NCBI RefSeq assembly: GCF_002127965.1
Contig: NZ_CP018787.1
Location: 1,240,001 to 1,304,000, forward strand
Direction of reading: 5' to 3'
Length of the DNA: 64,000 nt
Source: Oxalobacter formigenes
GTDB lineage: Bacteria; Pseudomonadota; Gammaproteobacteria; Burkholderiales; Burkholderiaceae_D
The notes beneath the pieces are model-generated. The model worked only from the letters and a program-made list of their open reading frames with translations. It ran no database searches and had not been told where the DNA came from. A program made the position numbers and the translations under genes. Shown piece by piece: positions 45,076-55,163 of the stretch. Numbering within the stretch: position 1 is the first letter of the stretch; every line of letters begins with the position of its first letter.

Positions 45076-46670
45076 TTCGGTGTCAGTACCGTTGGCATCG
45101 CTTTCGGGAAAGTGGTCGGGAAATCCGAATTATAGTGAAGCCCGCGGCTTTCTTTCCGGAGCAGGGCGCTTTCCACGATCATGGAAGCGACGTCCACCAG
45201 ATTGCGCAATTCCAGCAGGTTATTGCTGATGATGAAGTTGGCGTAATATTCGTCGATTTCTTCTTTCAACAACTGAATCCGGCGCTGGGCTCGTTCCAGA
45301 CGTTTCGTCGTCCTGACGATACCGACGTAATTCCACATGAAGCGCCTGAGTTCATCCCAGTTATGCGAAATGACGACTTCTTCATTGGCGTTCGATACGC
45401 GGCTTTCATCCCATTCAGGCAGGATATGGAAAGGTTCTTCCGGAAGACTGGCGATGTGTTCAGCCGCTGTCTTCCCGATGACCAGACATTCCAGCAGCGA
45501 ATTGCTGGCAAGACGGTTCGCGCCATGCAGGCCGGTACAAGCCGTTTCGCCGACCGCATACAGGTTCTTGATATCGGTCCGTCCCTTCGTATCCGTCACG
45601 ACGCCGCCACAGGTAAAGTGGGTTGCCGGGACGACGGGAATCGGTTCCTTTGTGATGTCGATGCCGAGTTCAAGACAACGGGCGTAAATCGTCGGGAAAT
45701 GTTCTTTCAGAAATTGGGGGTCCTGATGGCTGATGTCCAGATGGACGTAATCCAGACCGCGTTTTTTCATCTCGAAGTCGATCGAACGGGCAACGATATC
45801 GCGCGGAGCCAGTTCGGCTCTCGGATCGTGTTCGGGCATGAAACGCATGCCGCCTTCCGACCCCGCATCAGGCGGCAGTTTCAGCAGCCCACCTTCGCCG
45901 CGGACGGATTCGGAAATCAGAAATGACTTGGCATAGGGATGGTAAAGACAGGTCGGATGAAACTGGACGAATTCCATGTTCGATACACGGGCACCGGCAC
46001 GCCAGGCCATGGCGACACCGTCGCCGGTCGAGGTATCCGGATTGGTCGTATACAGGTAAACCTTGCCTGCGCCCCCGGTTGCCAGGACGGTATGCCGTGC
46101 CGCAAAAGTATGGACGAGACCTTCTTCTTCATTCAGGACATAGAGGCCGTAACATTCAAGGGGTTGCTTGTCTTCATAGAGCTTGTCCGACGTGATCAGG
46201 TCGACGGCGAAATGATTTTCGAACAAATGGATGTTCGGACGGCTGCGGATGATCTTTTCCAGTGTCTGTTGCACGACGTGCCCGGTGGCGTCTGCGGCAT
46301 GAATGATGCGCCGCTGGCTGTGACCGCCTTCACGGGTCAGGTGATAACCCGTCTGGGTCGATGTGTCTTTGGAAAAGGGAACGCCCTGATCGATCAGCCA
46401 GTCGACGGCTTCGCCACCGTGTTCGACGATGAAACGGGTCGCTTCTTCATCACACAGCCCGGCGCCGGCTGTCATGGTATCGGCCACGTGTTCTTCAATA
46501 CTGTCCAGAACCGGGTCCAGTACGGCGGCAATGCCGCCCTGTGCGAAATTGCTGGCGCTTTCCCATAAGGTCCGCTTGCAGATCAGCGCGATTTTATAAG
46601 TTTTGGGCAATCGCAGGGCAACGGAAAGACCCGCCAGTCCACTGCCGACGATGACGACGTCAAAATTCAT
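45054..46670 (-). CDS. nadB: L-aspartate oxidase
   Basis: This 538-residue FAD enzyme oxidises L-aspartate to iminoaspartate, the first step of de novo NAD synthesis. The N-terminus has [17 protein letters not shown], with the substrate-site HxxREGGHS in [10 protein letters not shown] and the late [11 protein letters not shown] motif. Length matches E. coli NadB (540). nadA and nadC are not adjacent. It appears to be transcribed alone. Confidence 0.95.
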   Translation of the reverse strand: MNFDVVIVGSGLAGLSVALRLPKTYKIALICKRTLWESASNFAQGGIAAVLDPVLDSIEEHVADTMTAGAGLCDEEATRFIVEHGGEAVDWLIDQGVPFSKDTSTQTGYHLTREGGHSQRRIIHAADATGHVVQQTLEKIIRSRPNIHLFENHFAVDLITSDKLYEDKQPLECYGLYVLNEEEGLVHTFAARHTVLATGGAGKVYLYTTNPDTSTGDGVAMAWRAGARVSNMEFVQFHPTCLYHPYAKSFLISESVRGEGGLLKLPPDAGSEGGMRFMPEHDPRAELAPRDIVARSIDFEMKKRGLDYVHLDISHQDPQFLKEHFPTIYARCLELGIDITKEPIPVVPATHFTCGGVVTDTKGRTDIKNLYAVGETACTGLHGANRLASNSLLECLVIGKTAAEHIASLPEEPFHILPEWDESRVSNANEEVVISHNWDELRRFMWNYVGIVRTTKRLERAQRRIQLLKEEIDEYYANFIISNNLLELRNLVDVASMIVESALLRKESRGLHYNSDFPTTFPKAMPTVLTPNKKRVRA

Positions 46671-46819
46671 GGCTTTTTCACCGGATGAAGTTGTTCAGAT
46701 AACGTCACACTATATTCCATTGAAAACGATTCGTCATGTGTTTTGAGACTGAAACAGCTGACTTTGAAGCTGGAAAAGCGTTGAAGCCTTTCATCACTTT
46801 CCGGTCAGGACTGAATTCG

Positions 46820-46969
46820 CTATGACGAGCGCCTCCCGGACAGAATGCCGAACAGCAGCACGACAACCGCTGCGATCAGTAACAAATGCACAAAACCACC
46901 CAAGACGTTCGTCGTGACCAGACCGAGCAGCCAGAGTATGAAAAGGATTATGGCAATGGTATAAAGCAT
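46820..46969 (-). CDS. Small Lmo0937-family membrane protein
   Basis: This 49-residue protein starts MLYTIAIILFILWLLGL and has two hydrophobic helices separated by GGFVHL, ending in GRRSS. This matches the small Lmo0937-type family, often induced by envelope or general stress. GGAGA lies five bases before the ATG at 46969, which fixes the start; the longer frame upstream is not conserved-looking. Function unknown. Confidence 0.78.
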   Translation of the reverse strand: MLYTIAIILFILWLLGLVTTNVLGGFVHLLLIAAVVVLLFGILSGRRSS

Positions 46970-47250
46970 CTTCGTCTCCATGAAGATTGTAAAAAAAAAG
47001 ACAAAAAACAATCGTTCTGCATGAAATACGACCGAATTGGACGAAAGCGGTTCCGGTATGAAAACAGTAAACGTAAAATGAAAGGAAATTGTCAATATTG
47101 GTAGCTGTCCAAACGTCAGACTGTTGACGAAAGACGGTTTTCAAAAGTATGGACGCTCCCGTTTCATCGATAACAGGAATAAGCGAAACGGGTTTCATGA
47201 GGAAGTCGTGTGCCTGTCGCGACATTCAAACCTGACTTGTAGGAGGCGTT

Positions 47251-48039
47251 ATGAAAAAACTCGGATTTATCGGTATGGGCAATATGGCATCGGCCATTCT
47301 GTTGGGTGCCGTCAAGTCAGGCTTTCTGAAGGGTGAAGAAACTGTCGCCTATGACACCAATGCGTTCAAGCTGGATAAACTGAACAAGGAATGCGGCATG
47401 GCGAAAGCCGGTTCGGTGCAGGAAGTGATTGAAAACAGCGAAATTATTCTCCTGGCCATCAAACCGAAAATAGTCGAAGGCGTTCTTTCCGAATCCCGTG
47501 AAGCACTCAAGGGCAAGACCCTCCTGTCCATTGCCGCGGGCTGGCAGTACAGCCGACTTCGCCGTCTGGTCGACTCGTCCACGCACATCTGTGCCATCAT
47601 GCCGAACACACCGGCAATGGTCGGTGCGGGTATGACCATCATCGAGGCGACAAACGATTTGACACCGAAAGAGTTGATCTTTACCCGCAAACTGTTCAAG
47701 AGTCTTGGCGAGGTTGAGGAGCTTTCCAGCGACCTGATGGGCATAGGGGGCACCTTGTCGGGTTGTGGCCCGGCATGGATTTTCATGGTCATCGAAGCAC
47801 TGGCAGACGGAGCTGTCTATCACGGCCTGCCACGTGACATCGCCTACAAACTGGCGAGCCAGACCGTTATCGGTTCCGGAAAAATGGTACTGGATACGAA
47901 ACAGCATCCGGGCAAACTCAAAGACGACGTCTGTTCACCGGGCGGCATCACCATCCGTGGCGTGAAAGCGCTGGAAGAAGGGGGCCTGCGCATTGCCATG
48001 ATGAATGCCGTCGACGCGGCGTTCAAAAAACCGGATTGA
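47251..48039 (+). CDS. proC: Pyrroline-5-carboxylate reductase
   Basis: This 262-residue NAD(P)H enzyme makes L-proline. The Rossmann motif IGMGNMASAI is at the N-terminus, MPNTPAMVGAGMT lies mid-protein, and the C-terminal signature SPGGITIRGVKALEEGG is complete. AGGAGG eight bases upstream is a strong ribosome site. It is a single-gene unit ending at a strong terminator. Confidence 0.95.
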   Translation: MKKLGFIGMGNMASAILLGAVKSGFLKGEETVAYDTNAFKLDKLNKECGMAKAGSVQEVIENSEIILLAIKPKIVEGVLSESREALKGKTLLSIAAGWQYSRLRRLVDSSTHICAIMPNTPAMVGAGMTIIEATNDLTPKELIFTRKLFKSLGEVEELSSDLMGIGGTLSGCGPAWIFMVIEALADGAVYHGLPRDIAYKLASQTVIGSGKMVLDTKQHPGKLKDDVCSPGGITIRGVKALEEGGLRIAMMNAVDAAFKKPD

Positions 48040-48060
48040 CCCCTGAATTATTCATTGTGG

Positions 48061-48097
48061 AAAAAGGCTGAAAAGATTACTTTTCAGCCTTTTTTTA
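48061..48097. terminator. Terminator after proC
   Basis: AAAAAGGCTGAAAA (48061-48074) pairs with TTTTCAGCCTTTTT (from 48081) around GATTAC. The stem is flanked by A- and T-runs, so it can work in both directions. Confidence 0.9.
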
Positions 48098-48186
48098 TCC
48101 GCATTGACAGTGTATTGAACAGTCTAAACGGTTTCTTTCCGTATACGCTCAACCATGTTAAAAAAAGATAACTGATATTAAATAGT

Positions 48187-48233
48187 TGAAACACTTTAAA
48201 CAGTCGGTGTTAAAATATTTCCTTATGGTAATT
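48187..48233 (+). promoter_or_regulatory. Candidate promoter of the Sel1 pair with shared 18-bp element
   Basis: TTGAAA (48187-48192) and TTAAAA/TAAAAT (about 48211-48217) are spaced 18-19 bases apart. ATATTTCCTTATGGTAAT (48216-48233) follows directly and matches 17 of 18 bases of the site before the cyclic di-GMP sensor gene. Confidence 0.4.
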
Positions 48234-48299
48234 TTTTAATTCTGAAGATTTTTTGTATTTGGTGTGATTTTATCCCCTCTCTTTTCAGACCGATCTGTT

Positions 48300-49499
48300 A
48301 TGCGTAGAAAACTGTTCTTCTTCATTTGTTTATTTTGTTCTATTACAGCTTCAGTCTCTTTTGCTGAAACGAAAATCAATGAATCGTTTCCGGAAATTGA
48401 ACGGTCGGGGGAAGAGGCAAAGAGAGAAACGGCTATCAAGCTCTATAATCTGGGCGTGGAATATGCAAAAGGCAGTCGTGTCGAAAAAGATCGTAAAAAA
48501 GCCAATTCCTATTTCAGACAAGCTGCTGAAATAGGACTGCCTGAAGCGCAGTACAATCTGGGACGAGCGTATTTCGATGGCGATGGTCTGGAGGTAGACA
48601 GGAAAGCAGCTATTGAATGGTACAAAAAGGCAGCAGAACAGGGATTTGCACAGGCTCAATACAACTTGGGCGTAATCTACCAAAATGGTTTGGGCATCAA
48701 ACAGGATTTTGATTCGGCTGTCCAGTGGTATGAGAGAGCGGCAAATCAGGGATTTGTATTAGCCCAATACAATCTTGGAATGTTATATATAACTGGAGCA
48801 GGCGTTGGCAAGAATCCGAAACGAGGGATTTTGTGGTTGCGCAAGGCTGCTGAAGGGGGTTACGGTCAGGCGCAGCATAATCTTGGAACCGTTTATTACG
48901 AGGGTATTGGCGTCAGAAAAAATTATCCGGAAGCGGTGCAATGGTTCGCCAAAGCTGCTAAACAAGAGCTTGGCATGGCGCAATACAATCTGGGGATGGC
49001 TTACTATCATGGAGAGGGCGTCAAAAAAAATCCTCAGAAAGCGGTTTCATGGTTGAAAAAAGCAGCAAAACAAAATCTTCTTATAGCTCAGGCTAGTCTT
49101 GGCTATATATATGTTACGGACAGGAATTTCAAAAATAATCTGGCAGAAGGAATTTTCTGGACAAAAAAAGCCTCCGCATATGGTAATGCAAGGGCTCAGG
49201 CGACACTTGGTATTGCATATCTTATTGGAAAGGGTGTAGAAAAAAATATTCCAGAAGGCGTTTCGTGGATAAAAAAAGCAGCGAGACAGGGTAATTATCC
49301 GGCTCAAAGCATGCTTGCTTCCTGTTATGAAAATGGGATTGGCGTAAAGCAAAACAAGGTATTGGCTTATGCACTTTATTTACACTCATCTCCTTATACG
49401 GAAGTTGCTATGGAAGAACGGCAAAATCTTGAAAAAAAGCTAAGCAAAGATGAAATTGTAAAAGCCCGATCCATCAACATCGAAAAACTTTTCGAATGA
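48300..49499 (+). CDS. Exported Sel1-repeat protein (nine repeats)
   Basis: This 399-residue protein has a signal peptide (MRRKLFFF to SVSFAET) and nine Sel1-like repeats of about 36 residues, with the phrase AQYNLG recurring. Sel1 repeats form alpha/alpha superhelices that bind proteins. The last 30 residues (LEKKLSKDEIVKARSINIEKLFE) match the end of the next gene, so the two are tandem duplicates. The ATG at 48300 gives the proper signal peptide; a GTG lies 12 codons earlier. Base composition is more AT-rich than the surroundings. Function unknown. Confidence 0.84.
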   Translation: MRRKLFFFICLFCSITASVSFAETKINESFPEIERSGEEAKRETAIKLYNLGVEYAKGSRVEKDRKKANSYFRQAAEIGLPEAQYNLGRAYFDGDGLEVDRKAAIEWYKKAAEQGFAQAQYNLGVIYQNGLGIKQDFDSAVQWYERAANQGFVLAQYNLGMLYITGAGVGKNPKRGILWLRKAAEGGYGQAQHNLGTVYYEGIGVRKNYPEAVQWFAKAAKQELGMAQYNLGMAYYHGEGVKKNPQKAVSWLKKAAKQNLLIAQASLGYIYVTDRNFKNNLAEGIFWTKKASAYGNARAQATLGIAYLIGKGVEKNIPEGVSWIKKAARQGNYPAQSMLASCYENGIGVKQNKVLAYALYLHSSPYTEVAMEERQNLEKKLSKDEIVKARSINIEKLFE

Positions 49500-49524
49500 G
49501 GCTATTTCACTTTGATAGGTTTAA

Positions 49525-51159
49525 ATGCCCAAGCTTTCTCTGAAATTCTGTTTCTGTATCGTCGTGCTCATAATGATGTGCCTGTCGATGTCGTCCGTCA
49601 TTGCTGATTCGCAGCAGCCTGCAGTTTCAGAAGAAAACGCAAATAAAATTATCCTTGATGAGGAAAAGGCGGTCATCCAATGTAACGAAAGATATAAGAC
49701 GGAAAATGATGAAAAGGGCGATGAAGAAACCGTTTCATGGTGCCGAAAAGCCGCGAAGTCTGGTAATGCGGAGGCACAATATCTTTTTGGCATGCTGGTT
49801 TATGATGGCAGAGGCGTGCAGCAGGATAATTGTGTTGCCATGTTATGGTGGATGAAAGCAGCAGAGCAGAATCATGCCAAGGCACTCGTTATGCTGGGAA
49901 ATCTTCATCGTAAAGGTCAGTGCATTGCTGAGAATTATCCGAAAGCCATTGCCTATTGGAAGAGAGCTGCTGTTCAGAATAACGTATGGGCATATCATAA
50001 TTTAGGGACAGCTTATTACGATGGTATCGGTGTGGATAAAAATCCTCATGAAGCTGTTCGCTGGTGGAAGAAGGCAGCCGAATTGGGTTTTCCTGAATCT
50101 CAGAACAATCTGGGTGCTTTATACAATGATGGGAATGGTGTTGATCGTGATTATCAGGAGGCTGTTTTCTGGTACAGAAAAAGTGCCCTGCAGGGCGACG
50201 AATTGGGACAGTACAATCTTGGGGTGGCTTATTATTACGGCAGAGGGATAAAAAAAGATTTTTCTGAAGCAGTGTCGTGGTACAAAAAATCAGCAGAACA
50301 AGACTATGCACAAGCACAGCATAATCTTGGTGTTACGTATTACGAAGGTGAGGGAATAAAAAAAGATTACGCCAAGGCTGTGTACTGGTGGAAAAAGGCA
50401 GCAGAACAGGGGATTCCCCAATCTCAGTATAACCTTGGCATTGCATATGAAGAAGGCTGGGGCGCTGAAAAAAATCCGGAGAATGCTGTTTTTTGGTACA
50501 GAAAAGCGGCTGAACAGGGACATGCTGATGCTCAAAACAGACTTGGCATCGCTTACAGGTATGGAACCGGAGTCAGGAAAAATCCCGCATTGTCTGTCAA
50601 ATGGCTGGAAAAAGCGGCAAAGCAGGGGCTTGCAAGAGCACAGTTCAATTTGGGGAAAACCTTCTATATCGGAGCAGGCATTAACAAGAATACAGACAAA
50701 GCGGTTTACTGGTTCATAAAAGCTGCCAATCAGGGTTTCACAGAAGCACAGGCTTATATTGGTATGATTTATTTTAAAGGTAAATATGTCGCCAAGAACG
50801 AAAAAAAAGGTTTTTACTGGTTAAAAAAAGCAGCAGAAAAAGACAGTGCTAAAGCACAAGCATTTCTTGGCGCTTTATACATTGCAGGAAATGAAGTGAA
50901 GCCAAATATAAAGGAAGGCGTTGCCTTGACAAAAAAAGCGGCATTACAGGGTAATTACGAGGCACAAACCCTGCTCGGTTTTTGCTACGAGAATGGCTTG
51001 GAAGTAAAAAAAGACCTGATTGCCGCATATGCGCTTTACTTGTCGGCGTCACCTCATTTCGATTTTGCAGAAAAGGCGCGTCTTGATCTTGAACGGAAAT
51101 TAAGCGAACAGGAAATAGCAAAGGCAATATCCGTTAATACAGCAAAATTGTTTGAGTGA
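49525..51159 (+). CDS. Exported Sel1-repeat protein (twelve repeats)
   Basis: This 544-residue protein has a signal peptide (MPKLSLKF to SSVIADS), a short acidic linker and twelve Sel1 repeats. It starts 25 bases after the first Sel1 gene and is likely in its operon. The end (LERKLSEQEIAKAISVNTAKLFE) matches that of the neighbour, while the repeat number differs, as expected of duplicated repeat genes that gain or lose units. It shares the AT-rich composition. It ends before the converging recJ. Its partner and role are unknown. Confidence 0.84.
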   Translation: MPKLSLKFCFCIVVLIMMCLSMSSVIADSQQPAVSEENANKIILDEEKAVIQCNERYKTENDEKGDEETVSWCRKAAKSGNAEAQYLFGMLVYDGRGVQQDNCVAMLWWMKAAEQNHAKALVMLGNLHRKGQCIAENYPKAIAYWKRAAVQNNVWAYHNLGTAYYDGIGVDKNPHEAVRWWKKAAELGFPESQNNLGALYNDGNGVDRDYQEAVFWYRKSALQGDELGQYNLGVAYYYGRGIKKDFSEAVSWYKKSAEQDYAQAQHNLGVTYYEGEGIKKDYAKAVYWWKKAAEQGIPQSQYNLGIAYEEGWGAEKNPENAVFWYRKAAEQGHADAQNRLGIAYRYGTGVRKNPALSVKWLEKAAKQGLARAQFNLGKTFYIGAGINKNTDKAVYWFIKAANQGFTEAQAYIGMIYFKGKYVAKNEKKGFYWLKKAAEKDSAKAQAFLGALYIAGNEVKPNIKEGVALTKKAALQGNYEAQTLLGFCYENGLEVKKDLIAAYALYLSASPHFDFAEKARLDLERKLSEQEIAKAISVNTAKLFE

Positions 51160-51225
51160 TTAGTCTATATAGTCAAAGAAAGGTAACAAGGTAAAACCGG
51201 GTTTGATCGAAAGCGCACAGGAGTA

Positions 51226-52920
51226 TTACACCCTTTCCGAATGCTCCACAATCAGCTGGACACTTGTTCTGCCGTTGAATTCATTGGCGTCCAGCCGATA
51301 AGCCAGACGGGCGCGGCGCGGGAGTGTGGCATTGTTGCCGAACTGGATGGCGGTGTAATTCCTGCCGTTTCTTTCGAGTTGCAGACGCAAGTGCTTTTCT
51401 TTCAGGACGCGCTGGTTGATAACGGTGAATTCGTCGCAGAAAACCGGGACAGGAAAACCGTGTCCCCAGACTTGCGTATCCAGCAGGCCAATGAAATCGA
51501 GAGTGAAACAGTCGTCGTCCAGTGAACCGTCGGTTTCGATGATTCTTTCCAGTTGTGTCTGGGTCAACCATTCTTTTGCCACGTTTTCAAACGCCTGGGT
51601 GAACACGTCGAAACCGTCAGGCTGCAATGTCAGGCCAGCGGCCATGGCATGGCCACCGAATTGGACGATCAGGCCGGGATGTCGTTTTGCGACCAGATCC
51701 AGCGCGTCGCGCAGGTGAAATTCCGGAATGGAACGGCCTGAACCCCGGATTTTCCCGTCCTTGTCCCGGGCGAATGCCATCGCTGGCCTGAAATATTTTT
51801 CCTTGATCCGGGACGCCAGAATGCCGATGATCCCCTGATGCCAGTCTTCTGAGAGGATACTGATCGTCGCGCGGTCTTCCGGATGGATTTTCGAGATTTG
51901 TTCGCGTGCCTCGATTCGCATGTCGGCTTCGATTTCGCGCCGTTCGACGTTGATCCGGTTCAGTTCGTCTGCCATTTCGAGCGCTTTTCCCCGGTCATCC
52001 GTAATCAGGCATTCGATACCTAGCGACATATCGGACAACCGTCCGGCGGCATTCAGCCGTGGCCCGAGTGTAAAACCCAGGTCGAAAGGGGAGGCTTTAC
52101 GGAAATCCCGGCCTGATACCTGAAAGAGGGCTGCCATGCCGGGCTGCATGTTACCGGCCCGGATGCGCCGGAGGCCCTGCGCAACCAGAATCCGGTTGTT
52201 GGCATCGAGTTTGACGACATCGGCAAAAGTGCCGAGGGCGACGAGATCGAGCAGCTGATCCAGATGCGGCTGGGTTTTTTCATCGAATATCCTGCGACGA
52301 CGCATTTCGGCACGCAAGGCCAGCAGTACGTAAAACATGACACCCACACCGGCCAGATTTTTGCTCGGGAAAGAACAGTCGGGCTGGTTCGGATTGACGA
52401 CGATACAGTTTTGGGGAAGCTCGTCACCGGGCAAATGGTGGTCAGTGACCAGTACCTGCATCCCCGATGCGAGCGCTTCTTCAATGCCTTTGATGCTGGC
52501 GATACCGTTATCGACAGTCAGGATGATATCGGTTTGATGGTGCTCTTTTGCCTGTCTGACGATTTCCGGGGTCAAACCGTAACCGTTGTCGAAACGATTG
52601 GGAACCATATAGTCGACGTTCGCGCCCAGAAGGCGAAGGCCGCGCAAGGCAACGGCACAGGCTGTTGCGCCGTCACAATCGTAATCGGCGATGACGGTTA
52701 TTTTTCTGCCCGCTGCAATGGCATCGGCCAGAAAACCGGCTGCATCCCCGATATGGGCCAGTTGTCCAGGCGAAATCATACCCGACAGGCCTGTTGACAG
52801 TTCTTCTGTCTGTGTAATACCGCGTGCAGCGAATATGCGGGCCAGAACGGGATGGATTCCTGTCCGGCATAACTGGCTGAAGGATTCCCGGGAATAAGGG
52901 CGAGTGGTGATACGGGTCAT
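51226..52920 (-). CDS. recJ: Single-strand-specific exonuclease RecJ
   Basis: This 564-residue 5'-3' exonuclease acts in RecF-pathway recombination and mismatch repair. The DHH-phosphoesterase motifs are present: ADYDCDGATA near residue 80, VTVDNG-like LTVDNGIAS, and VTDHHLPG. The DHHA1 domain has GSGRSIPEFHLRDAL and FGGHAMAAGLTL. Length fits the family. It is divergent from lolC. Confidence 0.95.
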   Translation of the reverse strand: MTRITTRPYSRESFSQLCRTGIHPVLARIFAARGITQTEELSTGLSGMISPGQLAHIGDAAGFLADAIAAGRKITVIADYDCDGATACAVALRGLRLLGANVDYMVPNRFDNGYGLTPEIVRQAKEHHQTDIILTVDNGIASIKGIEEALASGMQVLVTDHHLPGDELPQNCIVVNPNQPDCSFPSKNLAGVGVMFYVLLALRAEMRRRRIFDEKTQPHLDQLLDLVALGTFADVVKLDANNRILVAQGLRRIRAGNMQPGMAALFQVSGRDFRKASPFDLGFTLGPRLNAAGRLSDMSLGIECLITDDRGKALEMADELNRINVERREIEADMRIEAREQISKIHPEDRATISILSEDWHQGIIGILASRIKEKYFRPAMAFARDKDGKIRGSGRSIPEFHLRDALDLVAKRHPGLIVQFGGHAMAAGLTLQPDGFDVFTQAFENVAKEWLTQTQLERIIETDGSLDDDCFTLDFIGLLDTQVWGHGFPVPVFCDEFTVINQRVLKEKHLRLQLERNGRNYTAIQFGNNATLPRRARLAYRLDANEFNGRTSVQLIVEHSERV

Positions 52921-53174
52921 GAATTCAATTTATCACAAACGGATGTGCAAATGAAAAAATAAAAACGGACACATCCGTACTTAAAGCCTTGTATTTTCTC
53001 ATTGTTGATTGACCCATGGCAATACTTTTACGGCTTTTTTCTGCTTTCACGTCAAAAGTTTTCAGGCCGCCATTTTGGCAACAGGCATATGCGCAAGGGC
53101 AAATGAATCGCAATCAGGCAGTGACGGACAATGCCAATATGTGGCAAACTGTGCCATCTTCTTGGGAGTCTCAC

Positions 53175-54443
53175 TTGAACATTTTTTCCAATTTGCCGTT
53201 TGAATGGCTGGTCGGCCTGCGCTATATCCGTTCGGGCAAACGTAGCGGCCGAAACCGCTTCATTTCGTTTATTTCCCTGATATCAATGAGTGGTATCGCG
53301 TTAGGTGTCGCCGCGCTGATTATCGTCATGTCGGTGATGAACGGATTTCAGAAAGAAGTGCGTGACCGCATGCTGTCGGTAATCCCGCATATCGAGATTC
53401 AGGATATGTACGGGTCATTGCCGGACTGGCAGAAAACGGCGGCCGAGGTGAAGAAAAATCCGGAAGTCACCGGCGCAGCCCCTTATGTGGTCGGACAGGC
53501 GATGGTCACCCGCAACGATATGGTTCGTGGCGTGATTGTTCGCGGCATCGATCCGAAGGAAGAAGCGGGCGTTTCGGATATCGCGCGCCAGTTCAAGGCT
53601 GGCAAGCTGGGCAATCTGGAACCGGATTCGTTCAATATCGCCATCGGGAGCGAGCTTGCCAGAAACCTGCGTATCGGTCCCGGTGACAAGCTGACCGTTA
53701 TCATTCCACAAGGGCAGGTAACCCCGGCAGGCGTGCTTCCGCGACTCAAGCAGTTTACAGTCGGTGGCATTTTCGAGGCAGGGCATTTCGAGTTCGATTC
53801 GACTTTCGCTTTCATCAACATGAATGACGCGATGCGCCTGTTCAGGACAGATGCGCCAAGCGGATTGCGCGTTCAAATCAGGGATATGCAGGAAGCTCCG
53901 GAAGTGGCGCAGCAACTTTCCATGATGCTCCAGAATGACGATGTCATCGTTCGTGACTGGTCAAAACAGAACCGTAACTGGTTTGCCGCCGTCAAGACGG
54001 AAAAGAAAATGATGTTTTTGATCCTGATGCTGATCATTGCCGTTGCCGCGTTCAATCTGGTTTCGACACTGGTCATGACGGTGACGGAAAAACAGGCTGA
54101 TATCGCCATTTTGCGCACACTCGGGGCGTCTCCCCGTTCGATCATGAAGATTTTCATGATTCAGGGAGCGCTTGCCGGAATTGCAGGGACACTTGCCGGT
54201 GTTGGCGTCGGTGTGCTCATTTCCGTCAATATCGATGTCATCGTTCCCTTTATCGAGCGGCTTTTCGGTATCCAGTTTCTCCCGAAAAGCATTTACCTGA
54301 TCAGTTCCCTGCCATCCGATTTGCACTGGGCTGATGTGCTGACGATCGGCGGAGCATCCATTATCCTGTCATTTTTGGCGACCTTGTACCCAAGCTGGAG
54401 CGCTGCCAAGGTCAATCCTGCGGAGGCTTTGCGTTATGAGTGA
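53175..54443 (+). CDS. lolC: Lipoprotein-releasing ABC transporter permease LolC/E
   Basis: This 422-residue inner-membrane permease extracts outer-membrane lipoproteins for transfer to LolA. It has four transmembrane segments (about 30-55, 275-300, 320-345, 380-400) with a large periplasmic domain between the first two. The start is placed at the TTG at 53175: GGGAG lies six to seven bases upstream, and the protein then begins with the conserved [13 protein letters not shown]. The 53 codons upstream are not family-like. It overlaps lolD by eight bases. No second permease (lolE) follows. Confidence 0.9.
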   Translation: MNIFSNLPFEWLVGLRYIRSGKRSGRNRFISFISLISMSGIALGVAALIIVMSVMNGFQKEVRDRMLSVIPHIEIQDMYGSLPDWQKTAAEVKKNPEVTGAAPYVVGQAMVTRNDMVRGVIVRGIDPKEEAGVSDIARQFKAGKLGNLEPDSFNIAIGSELARNLRIGPGDKLTVIIPQGQVTPAGVLPRLKQFTVGGIFEAGHFEFDSTFAFINMNDAMRLFRTDAPSGLRVQIRDMQEAPEVAQQLSMMLQNDDVIVRDWSKQNRNWFAAVKTEKKMMFLILMLIIAVAAFNLVSTLVMTVTEKQADIAILRTLGASPRSIMKIFMIQGALAGIAGTLAGVGVGVLISVNIDVIVPFIERLFGIQFLPKSIYLISSLPSDLHWADVLTIGGASIILSFLATLYPSWSAAKVNPAEALRYE

Positions 54444-55122
54444 GATCGTTTTATCGTGCAATGGCCTCTCCAAGACATTCCGGCAGGGTGATTATGCCGT
54501 CGAGGTGTTGAAAGACGTCGATTTCGAGGTCAGGGAAGGGGAGCGCGTTGCCATTGTCGGGGCGTCCGGTTCGGGAAAATCGACTTTCCTGCATTTGCTG
54601 GGAGGGCTGGATACACCAAGCACGGGTTCCGTAACATTACAGGGAAAACAATTCGATACGCTTTCCGAATCGGAACGCGGAAACTTGCGTAACCGTGTTC
54701 TTGGTTTCGTTTACCAGTTTCATCATCTTCTGCCGGAATTTTCCGCTCTGGACAATGTGGCGATGCCCCTGATGATCCGTCGTGAAAAGCGGGAAAGGGC
54801 GCATGAGGCGGCAATGGAAATTCTGACCCGTGTCGGTCTGGCTGAACGGGTAAGCCATGTGCCCGGCGAATTGTCTGGCGGTGAAAGGCAGCGGGTTGCG
54901 CTGGCCCGGGCGCTGGTGACGCATCCGGCCTGTGTGCTGGCAGACGAGCCGACCGGCAATCTGGACGGCTCGACGGCGCAGCAGATTTTCGACATGATGC
55001 TTGATCTGTCCACGACACTCAAGACAGCGTTCGTTATCGTCACGCATGATATGGAACTGGCCGGGCGTTGCGACCGCATTTATCGTATGTCCGAAAAAAG
55101 CCTGCAAAAAGTTCAGGAATAA
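54436..55122 (+). CDS. lolD: Lipoprotein-releasing ATPase LolD
   Basis: This 228-residue ABC ATPase powers the LolC/E permease. It has Walker [11 protein letters not shown]-loop [11 protein letters not shown] (with the LolD-specific FHHLLPEF), signature [15 protein letters not shown] and Walker [12 protein letters not shown]. It is translationally coupled to lolC by an eight-base overlap. Confidence 0.95.
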   Translation: MSEIVLSCNGLSKTFRQGDYAVEVLKDVDFEVREGERVAIVGASGSGKSTFLHLLGGLDTPSTGSVTLQGKQFDTLSESERGNLRNRVLGFVYQFHHLLPEFSALDNVAMPLMIRREKRERAHEAAMEILTRVGLAERVSHVPGELSGGERQRVALARALVTHPACVLADEPTGNLDGSTAQQIFDMMLDLSTTLKTAFVIVTHDMELAGRCDRIYRMSEKSLQKVQE

Positions 55123-55163
55123 GCTACATTAGGCTGATATTTTGGTTTTCATATCTGCAAGTC

